This document shows, one piece after another, positions 36,785 through 45,134 of a stretch of DNA of 64,000 nucleotides. Made by a program: the position numbers and the translations under genes. Source of the stretch: Fermentibacter sp963718745 [NCBI: Candidatus Fermentibacterota bacterium] (lineage in GTDB: Bacteria; Fermentibacterota; Fermentibacteria; Fermentibacterales); contig OY970370.1 in NCBI GenBank assembly GCA_963718745.1, forward strand, positions 1,178,001 through 1,242,000, in the 5' to 3' direction. The first letter of the stretch is position 1. The number at the start of each line of letters is the position of its first letter. The notes under the pieces are model-generated. The model searched no databases. It worked only from the letters and a program-made list of their open reading frames with translations, and had not been told where the DNA came from.

Positions 36785-38101
36785 ATGACGGGTCTTTCGG
36801 GGGCAAGGGAGTCCGGAATCCCGGAGCGCGACTGGTACGCTCCGGACGTCCTTGCCCGCCTTATCCGCGGAGCGGTGCGCGAAGGCGCAGGGGAGCCGGT
36901 GCTTCCGATCCCGCCCGGATCCACCGTCCTGGTCAAACCCAACTGGGTGTACCACAGGAACAACGGCGGAGGAGGGACGGAATGCCTCTACACCTCCCCT
37001 GCGTTCGTGCTGGCCGCCCTCGAGATGGTCCTCGAATGCCGGCCCGCCAGGGTCGTCATAGGCGACGCCCCGATCCAGGGATGCCGCTGGGACGAGATCG
37101 TCACCCCTGAACTCCAGCGGCGCATCTCCGGTCTCGGAGCGGAGCCCGGGATCGAGGTCGTCGATTTCAGGCGCACGATAATGCGCGGGAGCGACCTGTC
37201 CGGAGGCTGCGACCTCGAGGTCCGCCCGGGTGACAGGTTCGCCCTGTTCGACCTCGGCTGCGACAGCCTGCTCGAGCCGGTCTCCACCCCCTCGGGCGGC
37301 TTCAGGGTGACCATGTACGATCCGGATCTCGTTTCGGCGAGACACCTCCCGGGCAGGCACCAGTATCTGATCGCGCGGGAGGCTCTGGAGGCCGATGTCA
37401 TACTCAACCTCCCGAAGCTCAAGACCCACCGCAAGGCGGGCATGACCGGGGCTCTGAAGAATCTCGTCGGACTCAACGGCAACAAGGAGTTCCTGCCGCA
37501 CCACAGGAAGGGCGGCTCTGCCGCGGGGGGGGACTGCTACCCCGGCCGGTCCGTGCTCAAGTCATTCGCCGAGGACATGCTGGACGAGTCTAACCGAAGG
37601 ATCGGCAGGCCGTCCTTCCCGCGATGGCTCTTCGGGGCGCGGATCGCGCTCGAACTGCGCAGTCTGTTCGCGGGAGAGGCCGAGATCGACGGCGGGTGGT
37701 CGGGAAACGACACGGTATGGAGAACGGTGCTGGACATCAACAGGATCGCCCTCTACGGAAAGGCCGACGGCACGATGGCGGGGACTCCGCAGAGGAGGAT
37801 CATCAACCTCTCGGACGCGCTCGTCTGCGGGCAGGGGGACGGACCCCTGATGCCCGAGCCCTTTCCGCTGGGCTTCGTGACGTACTCGGACAGCTCGGTC
37901 GACGCCGACAGGTTGCACTGCGCGCTCCTCGGCTTCGACCAGGGGCTCGTCCCCATGGTCAGGGAGGCCGGTGCCGGATTCCGCTGGCCGCTTCCCTCGT
38001 TCGAGGCGCCCGGGAACCTCGTGCGCATGCTGGACGCCCACCGATCAGGGCTCGCGGGAGGAAGGGTCCGGCCGTCAGGAGGCTGGTCCGTTCTGAACTG
38101 A
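36785..38101 (+). CDS. DUF362 domain protein (second of two)
   Basis: A 438-residue paralogue of the protein at 30.7 kb, with STVLVKPNWVYHRN, RVVIGDAPIQGC, LNLPKLKTHRKAGMTGALKNLVGLNGNKE, WSGNDTVWRTVLDIN and NLSDALVCGQGDGP. The substitutions in the two glycine/lysine-rich blocks are modest, so the active site is probably conserved. ATG 36785 is preferred because AGGAAGG lies five bases upstream. ATG 36761 is the alternative. The stop and the stop of the convergent glycosyltransferase are enclosed in one small palindrome. Confidence 0.8.
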   Translation: MTGLSGARESGIPERDWYAPDVLARLIRGAVREGAGEPVLPIPPGSTVLVKPNWVYHRNNGGGGTECLYTSPAFVLAALEMVLECRPARVVIGDAPIQGCRWDEIVTPELQRRISGLGAEPGIEVVDFRRTIMRGSDLSGGCDLEVRPGDRFALFDLGCDSLLEPVSTPSGGFRVTMYDPDLVSARHLPGRHQYLIAREALEADVILNLPKLKTHRKAGMTGALKNLVGLNGNKEFLPHHRKGGSAAGGDCYPGRSVLKSFAEDMLDESNRRIGRPSFPRWLFGARIALELRSLFAGEAEIDGGWSGNDTVWRTVLDINRIALYGKADGTMAGTPQRRIINLSDALVCGQGDGPLMPEPFPLGFVTYSDSSVDADRLHCALLGFDQGLVPMVREAGAGFRWPLPSFEAPGNLVRMLDAHRSGLAGGRVRPSGGWSVLN

Positions 38102-38112
38102 CGGGCCGTCAG
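38098..38112. terminator. 15-base palindrome spanning two convergent stop codons
   Basis: CTGACGG and CCGTCAG with a single central G make a perfect dyad. It contains the TGA of the DUF362 gene on the plus strand and the TGA of the glycosyltransferase on the minus strand. As a hairpin it is short, and no T-run follows. It may still mark the transcript ends, because only seven bases separate the genes. Confidence 0.35.
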
Positions 38113-39248
38113 CGGATACCGGATCCTCCGGCGGCTTCTTCGAGAGAATCCACGACCGGTCCCAGGAGATGCCTCTCCTCGACATGCATCCTGCCTCGCC
38201 TGCCCATGCCCGCCCGCAGGTCACCGTCGGCCAGTATCAGGTCCAGCCCGGCAGACAGGGCCGTGAGGTCGCCGTGCGCGCATGAACCGAGCGGTTCCGC
38301 GCCGGAGAGGAGCCCGTCCGGGTCGGAATTCAGGCTCACGACCGGCCTTTCCAGGTACCATGCCTCGAGGAAGGCGTTGGAGAAGCCCTCCGAGGGCGAA
38401 GTGTTGAGCAGCACCCGCGACGAGGCTATCAGCGACAGGGCATTCGGATGCGACACTTCGCCGAAGTACTCCACCCCGGGGATCTCCTTCACCCGCGCGA
38501 GCAGCTCGAGGCACGAACCTCCCTGGATGGCGCCTGCGATGGCAATCCTCCTGCCCCTGGAAGCCCCGCTCATGATGAACTCGACAAGCCTGTCGAAACC
38601 CTTGAAGGCGGAGAGGTGCCCGATCCAGGCTGCGTCGAAGCTGTCGGAACGCGCGGGCGCCTCCCGGGGGGGGACGAAGGCGTTCCTCGAGATCAGCGAC
38701 TCGAGCCCCATGCGCCTGCAGGCCTCGAGCTGGCCTCCGTGCTGCGAGAGAACCAGGGACGCCCGCCTGAGAGCCCTCGTGATGAAGAACAGCCGGGCGG
38801 CAGGGCCGTAGCCTGCCCCGTGGACGAACCCGGATGGCCTGCTCCCGGGGCGTACCCTCAGGTCGTCGTCGCTGGCGAGGGCGGCCAGGTAGGTGGAGCC
38901 TGTGCGGCGGGAGACGGATGCGACCGAGGGGGCAAAGAGCGAGAATCCCCTCGTATAGAGCGCGTCCGGCTGGAGTTCCGAAAGGAGCCTCCCCATGGCC
39001 GGCAGCCTGCTCGTCCAGAACCTTAGCCCCCTCGGCCAGCCGGAACCAGGAGGCCAGCCCGGGATCACTTCGACCCCGCCGATGCGCTTCCGGATCCCCC
39101 CTCCCGGGACGACCAGGGTGACGGTCCTGCCCCGGCGCGCCAGTTCGGACGACAGCAGGGCGATCTGCCGTTCGGAACCCCCGTCGGAGAGGTTCTCCAG
39201 AGCCCTGGCGCCTCCGCCGACGAAGCAGAAGGATTTCACGGGGCTCAT
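38109..39248 (-). CDS. Glycosyltransferase, GT4-like
   Basis: A 379-residue GT-B transferase. N-terminal SFCFVGGGARALENLSDGGSERQIALLSSEL includes the GGSERQ motif of the family. RPSGFVHGAGYGPAARLFF and IGHLSAFKGFDRLVEFI follow, then VEYFGEVSHPNALSLI and the EX7E-like SPSEGFSNAFLEAWYLERPV. The start ATG 39248 overlaps the flippase stop as ATGA. In-frame codons back to 39938 belong to a shadow reading of that gene. It is the third gene in a minus-strand unit of transferase, flippase and transferase. Confidence 0.86.
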   Translation of the reverse strand: MSPVKSFCFVGGGARALENLSDGGSERQIALLSSELARRGRTVTLVVPGGGIRKRIGGVEVIPGWPPGSGWPRGLRFWTSRLPAMGRLLSELQPDALYTRGFSLFAPSVASVSRRTGSTYLAALASDDDLRVRPGSRPSGFVHGAGYGPAARLFFITRALRRASLVLSQHGGQLEACRRMGLESLISRNAFVPPREAPARSDSFDAAWIGHLSAFKGFDRLVEFIMSGASRGRRIAIAGAIQGGSCLELLARVKEIPGVEYFGEVSHPNALSLIASSRVLLNTSPSEGFSNAFLEAWYLERPVVSLNSDPDGLLSGAEPLGSCAHGDLTALSAGLDLILADGDLRAGMGRRGRMHVEERHLLGPVVDSLEEAAGGSGIR

Positions 39249-40672
39249 CCGGGTCCGCCTCCATCCCGCTTCCCGTTCCGCCCCCCGCGCGAAGGGAGCC
39301 TGTGGAGCGCCGAGGCTGCGAGGTCCCCGATCCGCGCCCGGACCGAGGCGAGATCGGCGGTGTTCGGCATGGACTCCCTCCAGGGAAGGCCGGTGCGCCT
39401 GAGGAAGACCCCCGTGCCGAGCACCCATTCGAAGGAGTAGGCTATCAGGCTCGCGACTGCCGCTCCGTTCAGGAGCATCGTCGGGATCAGGACGAGGTTG
39501 AGGGCGACCTTCAGGAGGAAGGCGGCGACACGGGTGGCCACGTTGACAAGCGCCAGGTCGGAGCTCTCGAAGTAGCTCGCGGTCATCGACCTGTGTGCCT
39601 GGACGAGCGTGGAGCCGAGGAGGATCATGAAGGGGATGGCGGAGGGTTCGAACTCTGCGCCGTAGAGAAGCACGATGAGGGGCTTCCCGAGCAGTATCCC
39701 CAGCACGAAGAAGGGCAGCAGCACGATCGTGAGCTGGCGGGAGGCCCTGGCCGCCATCCTCGCCCTCTCCACCGGGTCCGCGACCGCCGCAAGAGACGGG
39801 AGGAGGACGGTGTTGGCCGACGTGGAGACCAGCCACAGCTTCTCGGCGAGGCTCGAGGCGAGCGCGAAGAATCCGACCGATTCGAGATCGAGCATGGACT
39901 TGATCATGTAGATGTCGATCCTGATTATCAGATACCACATCATGGCCGATGCGTGCAGCTTCACACCGTAGGTCAGGTACCTCTTCCAGAATCCATCGCA
40001 GAGCGGGGCTTCCGCAGGATCGGGTGACGGGTCCCGGCCTCGGCCGCGTGCCGAGAGCCCCAGGAGCATCAGCATGGTCATCACCAGGGACGATGCGACT
40101 ACGGCTGTGAGCCCCCCCGTCACGCCGAGTCCGAGTATCACCAGCATGAGCGTGTAGCCTGCCACCAGCATCACGGGAGAGAGCGCCCTGATGGATGCGA
40201 GCCTTCCGAATCGCCGGAGGCCGCCGAGGAGGGACGACCAGTGGGCCTGGAGGATGCCCAGGGGCACCAGGGCGGCCGAAAGGATCATCAGGAGAGGACC
40301 GGAGTCGCCCAGGAACTGCTCCCTGAAGAAGAGGGCGAAGACGGCGAAGACCGCCAGGCCTGCGATCGACTGGAGCCCGGCCGCCCTGAGGCTCACTCCG
40401 AGCATCCGTCTCTGTGGCAGCGTGCCGTTCGAGATGAAGCAGACGTTGGTCTGGACGATCCCGAGCAGCACGAAGCTGATGATGAGATCCGGGGTCGTGT
40501 GGAGCAGTGCGAAGGCGCCCCGACCCGCGGGTCCGAGCGCCCGGGCCGTGATCATGCCGCCGGCCAGCGCCGCGAGGAAGGCGAGGATGTTCCCCGCGAA
40601 GGTCACCGCCACGTTCCTGTGGGCGGACCCGCCGGAGGCGCCGTCACCCGGTAGGGACGGGTGCGGCGTCAG
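39245..40672 (-). CDS. wzx: Wzx-like polysaccharide flippase (MATE/MVF superfamily)
   Basis: An integral membrane protein of about 475 residues with some 12-14 hydrophobic helices. The N-terminus VAVTFAGNILAFLAALAGGMITARALGPAGRGAFALL is the classic Wzx opening with the ARxLGPxGRG motif. IRIDIYMIKSMLDLESVGFFALA corresponds to the second-half repeat. Wzx moves undecaprenyl-linked oligosaccharide across the inner membrane. The start is unclear: a CTG at 40672 overlaps the upstream stop in a CTGA and has GGAG six bases before it, while GTG 40612 or 40606 would give a protein 20 residues shorter. It lies between two glycosyltransferases on the same transcript. Confidence 0.85.
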   Translation of the reverse strand: MTPHPSLPGDGASGGSAHRNVAVTFAGNILAFLAALAGGMITARALGPAGRGAFALLHTTPDLIISFVLLGIVQTNVCFISNGTLPQRRMLGVSLRAAGLQSIAGLAVFAVFALFFREQFLGDSGPLLMILSAALVPLGILQAHWSSLLGGLRRFGRLASIRALSPVMLVAGYTLMLVILGLGVTGGLTAVVASSLVMTMLMLLGLSARGRGRDPSPDPAEAPLCDGFWKRYLTYGVKLHASAMMWYLIIRIDIYMIKSMLDLESVGFFALASSLAEKLWLVSTSANTVLLPSLAAVADPVERARMAARASRQLTIVLLPFFVLGILLGKPLIVLLYGAEFEPSAIPFMILLGSTLVQAHRSMTASYFESSDLALVNVATRVAAFLLKVALNLVLIPTMLLNGAAVASLIAYSFEWVLGTGVFLRRTGLPWRESMPNTADLASVRARIGDLAASALHRLPSRGGRNGKRDGGGPG

Positions 40673-41895
40673 AGCAGCTCCGAGAGGTATCCGCCGAACA
40701 CGGCGCCGGTCCTCTCCGCAGTGTACCCGGACCTGACCGCAGGGTCTCCCCAGGGATGGCTGCCGCCTCCCGGGGATTCCAGGAAGGATGCAAGCGAGAC
40801 CAGCCCGTCCGCCACTGAGAGGGGGCTGCCCGTCTCGGTCACCCAGCCGCCCAGGTCGCGGACCAGCGTACTGCAGGCGCCCGGACGGCAGATCCCCATG
40901 ACGGGCCGCCCCGCGCCGATGTAGTCGATGAGCTTCGACGGGAGGAAGGCTCCCGATTCGACCTCCGAGGGAGTGATCACGAGCAGCGCGTCGGCGCTGC
41001 GCATCAGCGCGAGGCTCTCCAGATAGGACACAGGGGGATGGAAGGACACCACTCCGGGAGGAAGACCGGGATCCTCGAAACCGCCCTGGCAGGCACCGTA
41101 GAACTCGAATCTCAGCTTGTCGAGGATCGCGGGCTCCCGTTGGCGGATCAGATCCAGTGCAGTGACGAGGTCCGAGGGGGTCCGGGAGCCGTACAGGCTT
41201 CCGAGATGGCGGATGATGAATGGTCCCCCGCTGCGGCGCGGCTCTGCGGGCGGAAAGAGATCCTCCTCGAACCCGTGGGCGACGACTCGCGATCTGGCAA
41301 GTGTTTCGCCACCGTAGTCCCGGAGCGTGAGGTCCCTCATCTCCGAACAGGGGAAGACGAGCATGTCGGCGCTCCCGACCACCGCCCTCTCCATCCTCGC
41401 GTGGATGGCGCGGGCGGGCCCCGTCCGCCTGAACATCGGGTTCGTGACCCATGGATCCCCGAAATACGCCGCCCAGCGGATGCCCGGCAGCCGGCGCCTC
41501 GCCAGGAGCCCCGCCAGATGAGTGCTCATGGGCGACGCGAAAGTCACCAGGATGTCGCTCTCCGTGGGGTGGAGATGCCTCAGCTCGAAAGCAGCGGGCG
41601 ACGCCCAGGGCCTGTAGATGTCGGGGATCTGGAGGAGCTGGGAGAAGGGGGTCCGGTACAGGATCCTGCGGGCGAGGAGGTGCAGGGGCTTTTCTCTGAA
41701 GGTGACCGTGCGGACCTCCTCGGCTCCGAGGGCGGCGATGCCCTCGAGGCCGGGGTCGGGCTCTCTCCCGTCGTCCCCGGCGATGACGCAGAACCTGCTC
41801 CCGCTGTGTCTGAGGAGCCTCCAGACGACGACCGACATGGCGGCCATCGCAGGCGGATACGCGAATGACAAGGCCAGGAGCCTGCTGTCGCTCAA
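40669..41895 (-). CDS. Glycosyltransferase, GT4-like
   Basis: A 408-residue GT-B transferase. LLALSFAYPPAMAAMSVVVWRLLRHSG opens the acceptor half, with RWAAYFGDPWVTNPMFRR further in. The donor half has IIRHLGSLYGSRTPSDLVTAL, FYGACQGGF and SGAFLPSKLIDYIGAGRPVM. TTG 41895 is taken as start because GGAGG lies nine bases before it. Another TTG at 41928 lacks such a site. It is the first gene of a four-base-overlapping series with the flippase and the next transferase, and diverges from the nucleotide-sugar set starting at 42069. Confidence 0.85.
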   Translation of the reverse strand: MSDSRLLALSFAYPPAMAAMSVVVWRLLRHSGSRFCVIAGDDGREPDPGLEGIAALGAEEVRTVTFREKPLHLLARRILYRTPFSQLLQIPDIYRPWASPAAFELRHLHPTESDILVTFASPMSTHLAGLLARRRLPGIRWAAYFGDPWVTNPMFRRTGPARAIHARMERAVVGSADMLVFPCSEMRDLTLRDYGGETLARSRVVAHGFEEDLFPPAEPRRSGGPFIIRHLGSLYGSRTPSDLVTALDLIRQREPAILDKLRFEFYGACQGGFEDPGLPPGVVSFHPPVSYLESLALMRSADALLVITPSEVESGAFLPSKLIDYIGAGRPVMGICRPGACSTLVRDLGGWVTETGSPLSVADGLVSLASFLESPGGGSHPWGDPAVRSGYTAERTGAVFGGYLSELL

Positions 41896-42068
41896 GGATT
41901 CTCGCCTCCAGAAGTGCCCCGTATGCAAAGGAATCGCACGGCAATATAATTTCGGCTGGGATCGAAAGCTCCGGATCGTCGCGGGGGACTGGCCGCGGGT
42001 CGGGGGAACGGGCGGCGGACGGCGTGTCCGTGCACATCAGAGATGCTCCTGGAGGTGGCGCGACGGAG

Positions 42069-42977
42069 GTGCGGAGGGTTCTCGTGCTGGGCGGGAGCGG
42101 CATGCTCGGGCACAGGATGTTCGAGGTCCTGTCGAAATGCTTCCCGACGACCGGCACCGTACGGGATCAGGAAGGCGCACCGCTCTCCCCGGCGGGTTTC
42201 TTCGGTTCGCTCGAGCCGGGCTCCATCGTCCGAGGCGTGGACGCCCGCAGGTTCGAGACCGTCGAGCGATGCATCGAGCACGTCTCTCCGTCCCACATAG
42301 TGAACTGCATCGGCGTGATAAGGCAGCTTCCGGAGGGATCGGACCCGGTAGTCTCGATCGAGCTGAACTCCCTCTTCCCCCACCGTCTGGCCTCTGTCTG
42401 CAGGATGCGGGGGATCCGGCTCATCCATGTGGGTACCGACTGCGTCTTCTCGGGCAGCAGGGGATCCTACACAGAGGCCGACCCTCCCGACGCGGTCGAT
42501 CTCTACGGCCGCTCGAAGGCGATGGGGGAGCCAGTCTCGGATGGCTGCCTGACACTTCGGACATCCATAATCGGCCGGGAACTCCGCCGGACCACCGGGC
42601 TGCTGGAGTGGTTCCTGTCACGGAGGAACGGACGTGTGTCCGGATACAGCAACGCCATCTGGAGCGGACTTACCACCGGCGCCCTCTCCGGCGTCGTCGC
42701 GGAGATCATAAGGATGGGTTCTCCGGCCGAGGGGCTCTTCCATGTCGCCTCCGGCCCGCTTTCTAAGTACGATCTGCTCAGGCGCATCGACCGCGCCCTC
42801 GAACTGGGCATCGAGGTGATCCCGGCGCTCGAGCCGGTGGAGGACCGCAGCCTCCGCCCCGACAGGTTCACGACTCAGACGGGCATCCCCATGCCCTCGA
42901 TGGACGACATGATATCCTCGCTCCGCGTGGATCTCGAACGCTACGACGAATGGAGAGGCCGGAATGGGAACCCTTGA
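42069..42977 (+). CDS. RmlD-like UDP-4-keto sugar reductase (WbvR/WbjC-type)
   Basis: A 302-residue SDR of the RmlD type. It has VLVLGGSGMLGHRMFEVL with GGSGMLG at 8-14, VNCIGVIRQ, HVGTDCVFSGSRGSY, and Tyr/Lys in LYGRSKAMGE (about 145-149). Position next to a 4,6-dehydratase/5-epimerase and a 2-epimerase makes it the 4-keto reductase in synthesis of a UDP-N-acetyl-6-deoxy-L-hexosamine. It lacks the C-terminal cupin of CapF/WbjC, which favours the WbvR group (L-RhaNAc/L-QuiNAc) over L-FucNAc, although this is inference. GTG 42069 is the last start before the Rossmann strand and has GGAGG upstream. It overlaps the next gene by 14 bases. Confidence 0.82.
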   Translation: MRRVLVLGGSGMLGHRMFEVLSKCFPTTGTVRDQEGAPLSPAGFFGSLEPGSIVRGVDARRFETVERCIEHVSPSHIVNCIGVIRQLPEGSDPVVSIELNSLFPHRLASVCRMRGIRLIHVGTDCVFSGSRGSYTEADPPDAVDLYGRSKAMGEPVSDGCLTLRTSIIGRELRRTTGLLEWFLSRRNGRVSGYSNAIWSGLTTGALSGVVAEIIRMGSPAEGLFHVASGPLSKYDLLRRIDRALELGIEVIPALEPVEDRSLRPDRFTTQTGIPMPSMDDMISSLRVDLERYDEWRGRNGNP

Positions 42978-44031
42978 CGGTAAGAGGCTGCTCGTCACAG
43001 GCGGAACCGGCTCCCTGGGGCAGGTGCTCGTCAGGAGGCTGCTCTCAGGCGAGATGGGAACGCCGGCGAAGGTGATAGTCTTCTCACGGGACGAGGCCAA
43101 GCAGCACTTCATGCGCATCGAGTACGCGAACCGGCTCGCGGCCACTGACGAGATCATCTTCGACAACTCCAGGCGCCTGCTCGAGTTCAGGATCGGCGAC
43201 GTCAGGGACTTCCATGCTGTAGCTTCCGTCCTCCAGGAGGCCGACGTCGTCTTCAGCGCCGCCGCCCTCAAGCAGGTCCCGACCTGCGAGTACTTCCCCT
43301 TCGAGGCGGTGCAGACCAACATCGCGGGGCCGGAGAACATCGTGCGTGCCATCCAGGAGCACAGGCTGCCGGTCGAGACGGTGGTGGGTATCTCCACCGA
43401 CAAGGCGTGCAAGCCGGTGAACGTCATGGGCATGACCAAGGCGATACAGGAGCGGGTGTTCCAGCAGGGCAACATGAGGCATCCCTCGACGCGGTTCATC
43501 TGCGTGCGGTACGGGAACGTCCTTGCCTCGAGGGGATCGGTGATCCCCCTCTTCCTCGACCAGATCAGGTCAGGTGGACCGGTGACGATCACGACCACGG
43601 ACATGACGCGATTCCTGCTGAGCCTCGACGACGCCGTGGACACGGTCTTCGCGGCCGTCCGGGACGCGGCGCCGGGTGAGACCTGGATCCCCAGGGCGCC
43701 CTCGGCTCTGATGCTCGACCTCGCCGAGACCCTGATCGGTGACAGGCCCGTGCAGATAATCACGACGGGGATCCGCCCGGGAGAGAAGATCCACGAGATC
43801 CTCGTCTCCGAGGAGGAGGCGTTCAGGACCGTAGTGAAGAGCGACCGGTTCTACGCTATCAGGTCGATCCTGCCCGAGGTCCGGTCCGACGACGGCGGGG
43901 GCGAGCTGATAGGCGGGGAATACAGCTCCGCGGGGTCGCTCGTCGACCGGGACCGCCTCAGGAACCTCCTCGAGAGCAACGCGCTCATGCCCGACCAGGT
44001 GGGAATCTCCGGCGGAGAGCTGCTCCGATGA
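42964..44031 (+). CDS. UDP-N-acetylglucosamine 4,6-dehydratase/5-epimerase (CapE/WbjB/FnlA)
   Basis: A 355-residue SDR that takes UDP-GlcNAc into the L-hexosamine branch. VTGGTGSLGQVLVRRLL (11-27) binds NADP, followed by VIVFSRDEAKQHFMR, IGDVRDF and FSAAALKQVPTCEYFPFEA. The active site has Met in place of the usual Tyr (MGMTKAIQE, Lys about 159), a trait of this dehydratase group. RPGEKIHEILVSEEE is typical of the C-terminus. The stop overlaps the next start as ATGA, and the three genes 42069-45125 are almost certainly translated together. Confidence 0.92.
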   Translation: MGTLDGKRLLVTGGTGSLGQVLVRRLLSGEMGTPAKVIVFSRDEAKQHFMRIEYANRLAATDEIIFDNSRRLLEFRIGDVRDFHAVASVLQEADVVFSAAALKQVPTCEYFPFEAVQTNIAGPENIVRAIQEHRLPVETVVGISTDKACKPVNVMGMTKAIQERVFQQGNMRHPSTRFICVRYGNVLASRGSVIPLFLDQIRSGGPVTITTTDMTRFLLSLDDAVDTVFAAVRDAAPGETWIPRAPSALMLDLAETLIGDRPVQIITTGIRPGEKIHEILVSEEEAFRTVVKSDRFYAIRSILPEVRSDDGGGELIGGEYSSAGSLVDRDRLRNLLESNALMPDQVGISGGELLR

Positions 44032-45125
44032 GGCTGGTCACTGTCCTGGGCACCAGGCCGGAGATAATCCGGCTCTCCATCCTGATAGGCAGACTGGACG
44101 GCCTCTGCGAGCACACGCTCGTCCACACCGGCCAGAACTCGGACCCCCGCCTGAGCGGCCTGTTCTTCGAGGAGCTCGGAGTGAGGCAGCCCGATGTCTT
44201 CCTGGGAGTCGACACGTCGAGCCCCGGGCGGCAGATAGCCGGAGTACTCGAGGGATGCGAGAGGGTCTTCACGGAGAGGAGACCCGACAGGGTCCTCGTC
44301 CTGGGCGACACCAACAGCGCGCTCTCGGTCTTCATGGCGAAGAGGATGGGGATTCCCGTCTTCCACATGGAGGCGGGCAACCGCTGCTTCGACGACAGGG
44401 TACCCGAGGAGGTCAACCGCCGGGTCGTGGACACCTGCAGCGACATCCTGCTCCCCTACACGGAGAGGAGCAGGGACAACCTGGTCAGGGAGGGTATCCA
44501 CTCCTCGAGGATCCTGGTCACGGGCAACCCCATACTCGAGGTCCTGGAGCGCCATCGCGGAGCGGTGGACTCCTCGGGGGTGCTGGGCACCCTCGGACTC
44601 GAACCGGGAGGCTATTTCCTCGTCACCGCGCACAGGGCCGAGAACGTCGATCCCGAGCCTAGGCTCCGCAGCCTGGTGGCCTCGCTTTCACTCATCAGCC
44701 GCGAGTACGGGCTGCCGGTCATAGTCAGCACGCATCCCCGGACGAGGAACAGGATGGCGTCTCTCGAAGGGTTCAGTGTCGACCCGGGCGTCAGGTTCGC
44801 CGAACCGTTCGGACTGCCGGACTTCGTGAGGCTCGAGAAGGGCGCCAGATGCGTCCTCTCCGACAGCGGCACGGTCCAGGAGGAGTGCTGCATCCAGAGG
44901 ATCCCGAACGTCACGCTCAGGGACGTCACGGAGAGGCCCGAGACAGTCGAGTGCGGAAGCAACATCCTCTCGGGCGTCGAGCCTGACAACGTCGCAAGAT
45001 GCGTCAGGACCGCCCTCGGAAGATCGCCGGACTGGACCCCGCCCGCCGAGTACATGAGAACGGACGTCTCGGAGGGGGTCGCCTCGATCCTGATGTCGCG
45101 GCTCGACTCCCTCCCGTCGCGCTGA
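44028..45125 (+). CDS. UDP-N-acetyl-hexosamine 2-epimerase (CapG/WbjD/WecB family)
   Basis: A 365-residue GT-B-fold epimerase. Signature strings: TVLGTRPEIIRLSILI at the start, HTGQNSDPRLSGLFFEEL, LVLGDTNSALS, HMEAGNRCFDDRVPEEVNRRVVD, FLVTAHRAENVD, and DSGTVQEECCIQRIPNVTLRDVTERPE near the C-terminus. In this context it performs the final C2 inversion that yields UDP-L-FucNAc or UDP-L-QuiNAc, rather than making UDP-ManNAc. It starts in an ATGA overlap. The next gene begins nine bases after its stop. Confidence 0.92.
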   Translation: MRLVTVLGTRPEIIRLSILIGRLDGLCEHTLVHTGQNSDPRLSGLFFEELGVRQPDVFLGVDTSSPGRQIAGVLEGCERVFTERRPDRVLVLGDTNSALSVFMAKRMGIPVFHMEAGNRCFDDRVPEEVNRRVVDTCSDILLPYTERSRDNLVREGIHSSRILVTGNPILEVLERHRGAVDSSGVLGTLGLEPGGYFLVTAHRAENVDPEPRLRSLVASLSLISREYGLPVIVSTHPRTRNRMASLEGFSVDPGVRFAEPFGLPDFVRLEKGARCVLSDSGTVQEECCIQRIPNVTLRDVTERPETVECGSNILSGVEPDNVARCVRTALGRSPDWTPPAEYMRTDVSEGVASILMSRLDSLPSR

Positions 45126-45134
45126 CGGAGGAAA

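Noticed and set aside
40673-42157. N-terminal extension of the flippase reading
   Set aside because: It overlaps a complete glycosyltransferase gene in another frame and has no membrane character.
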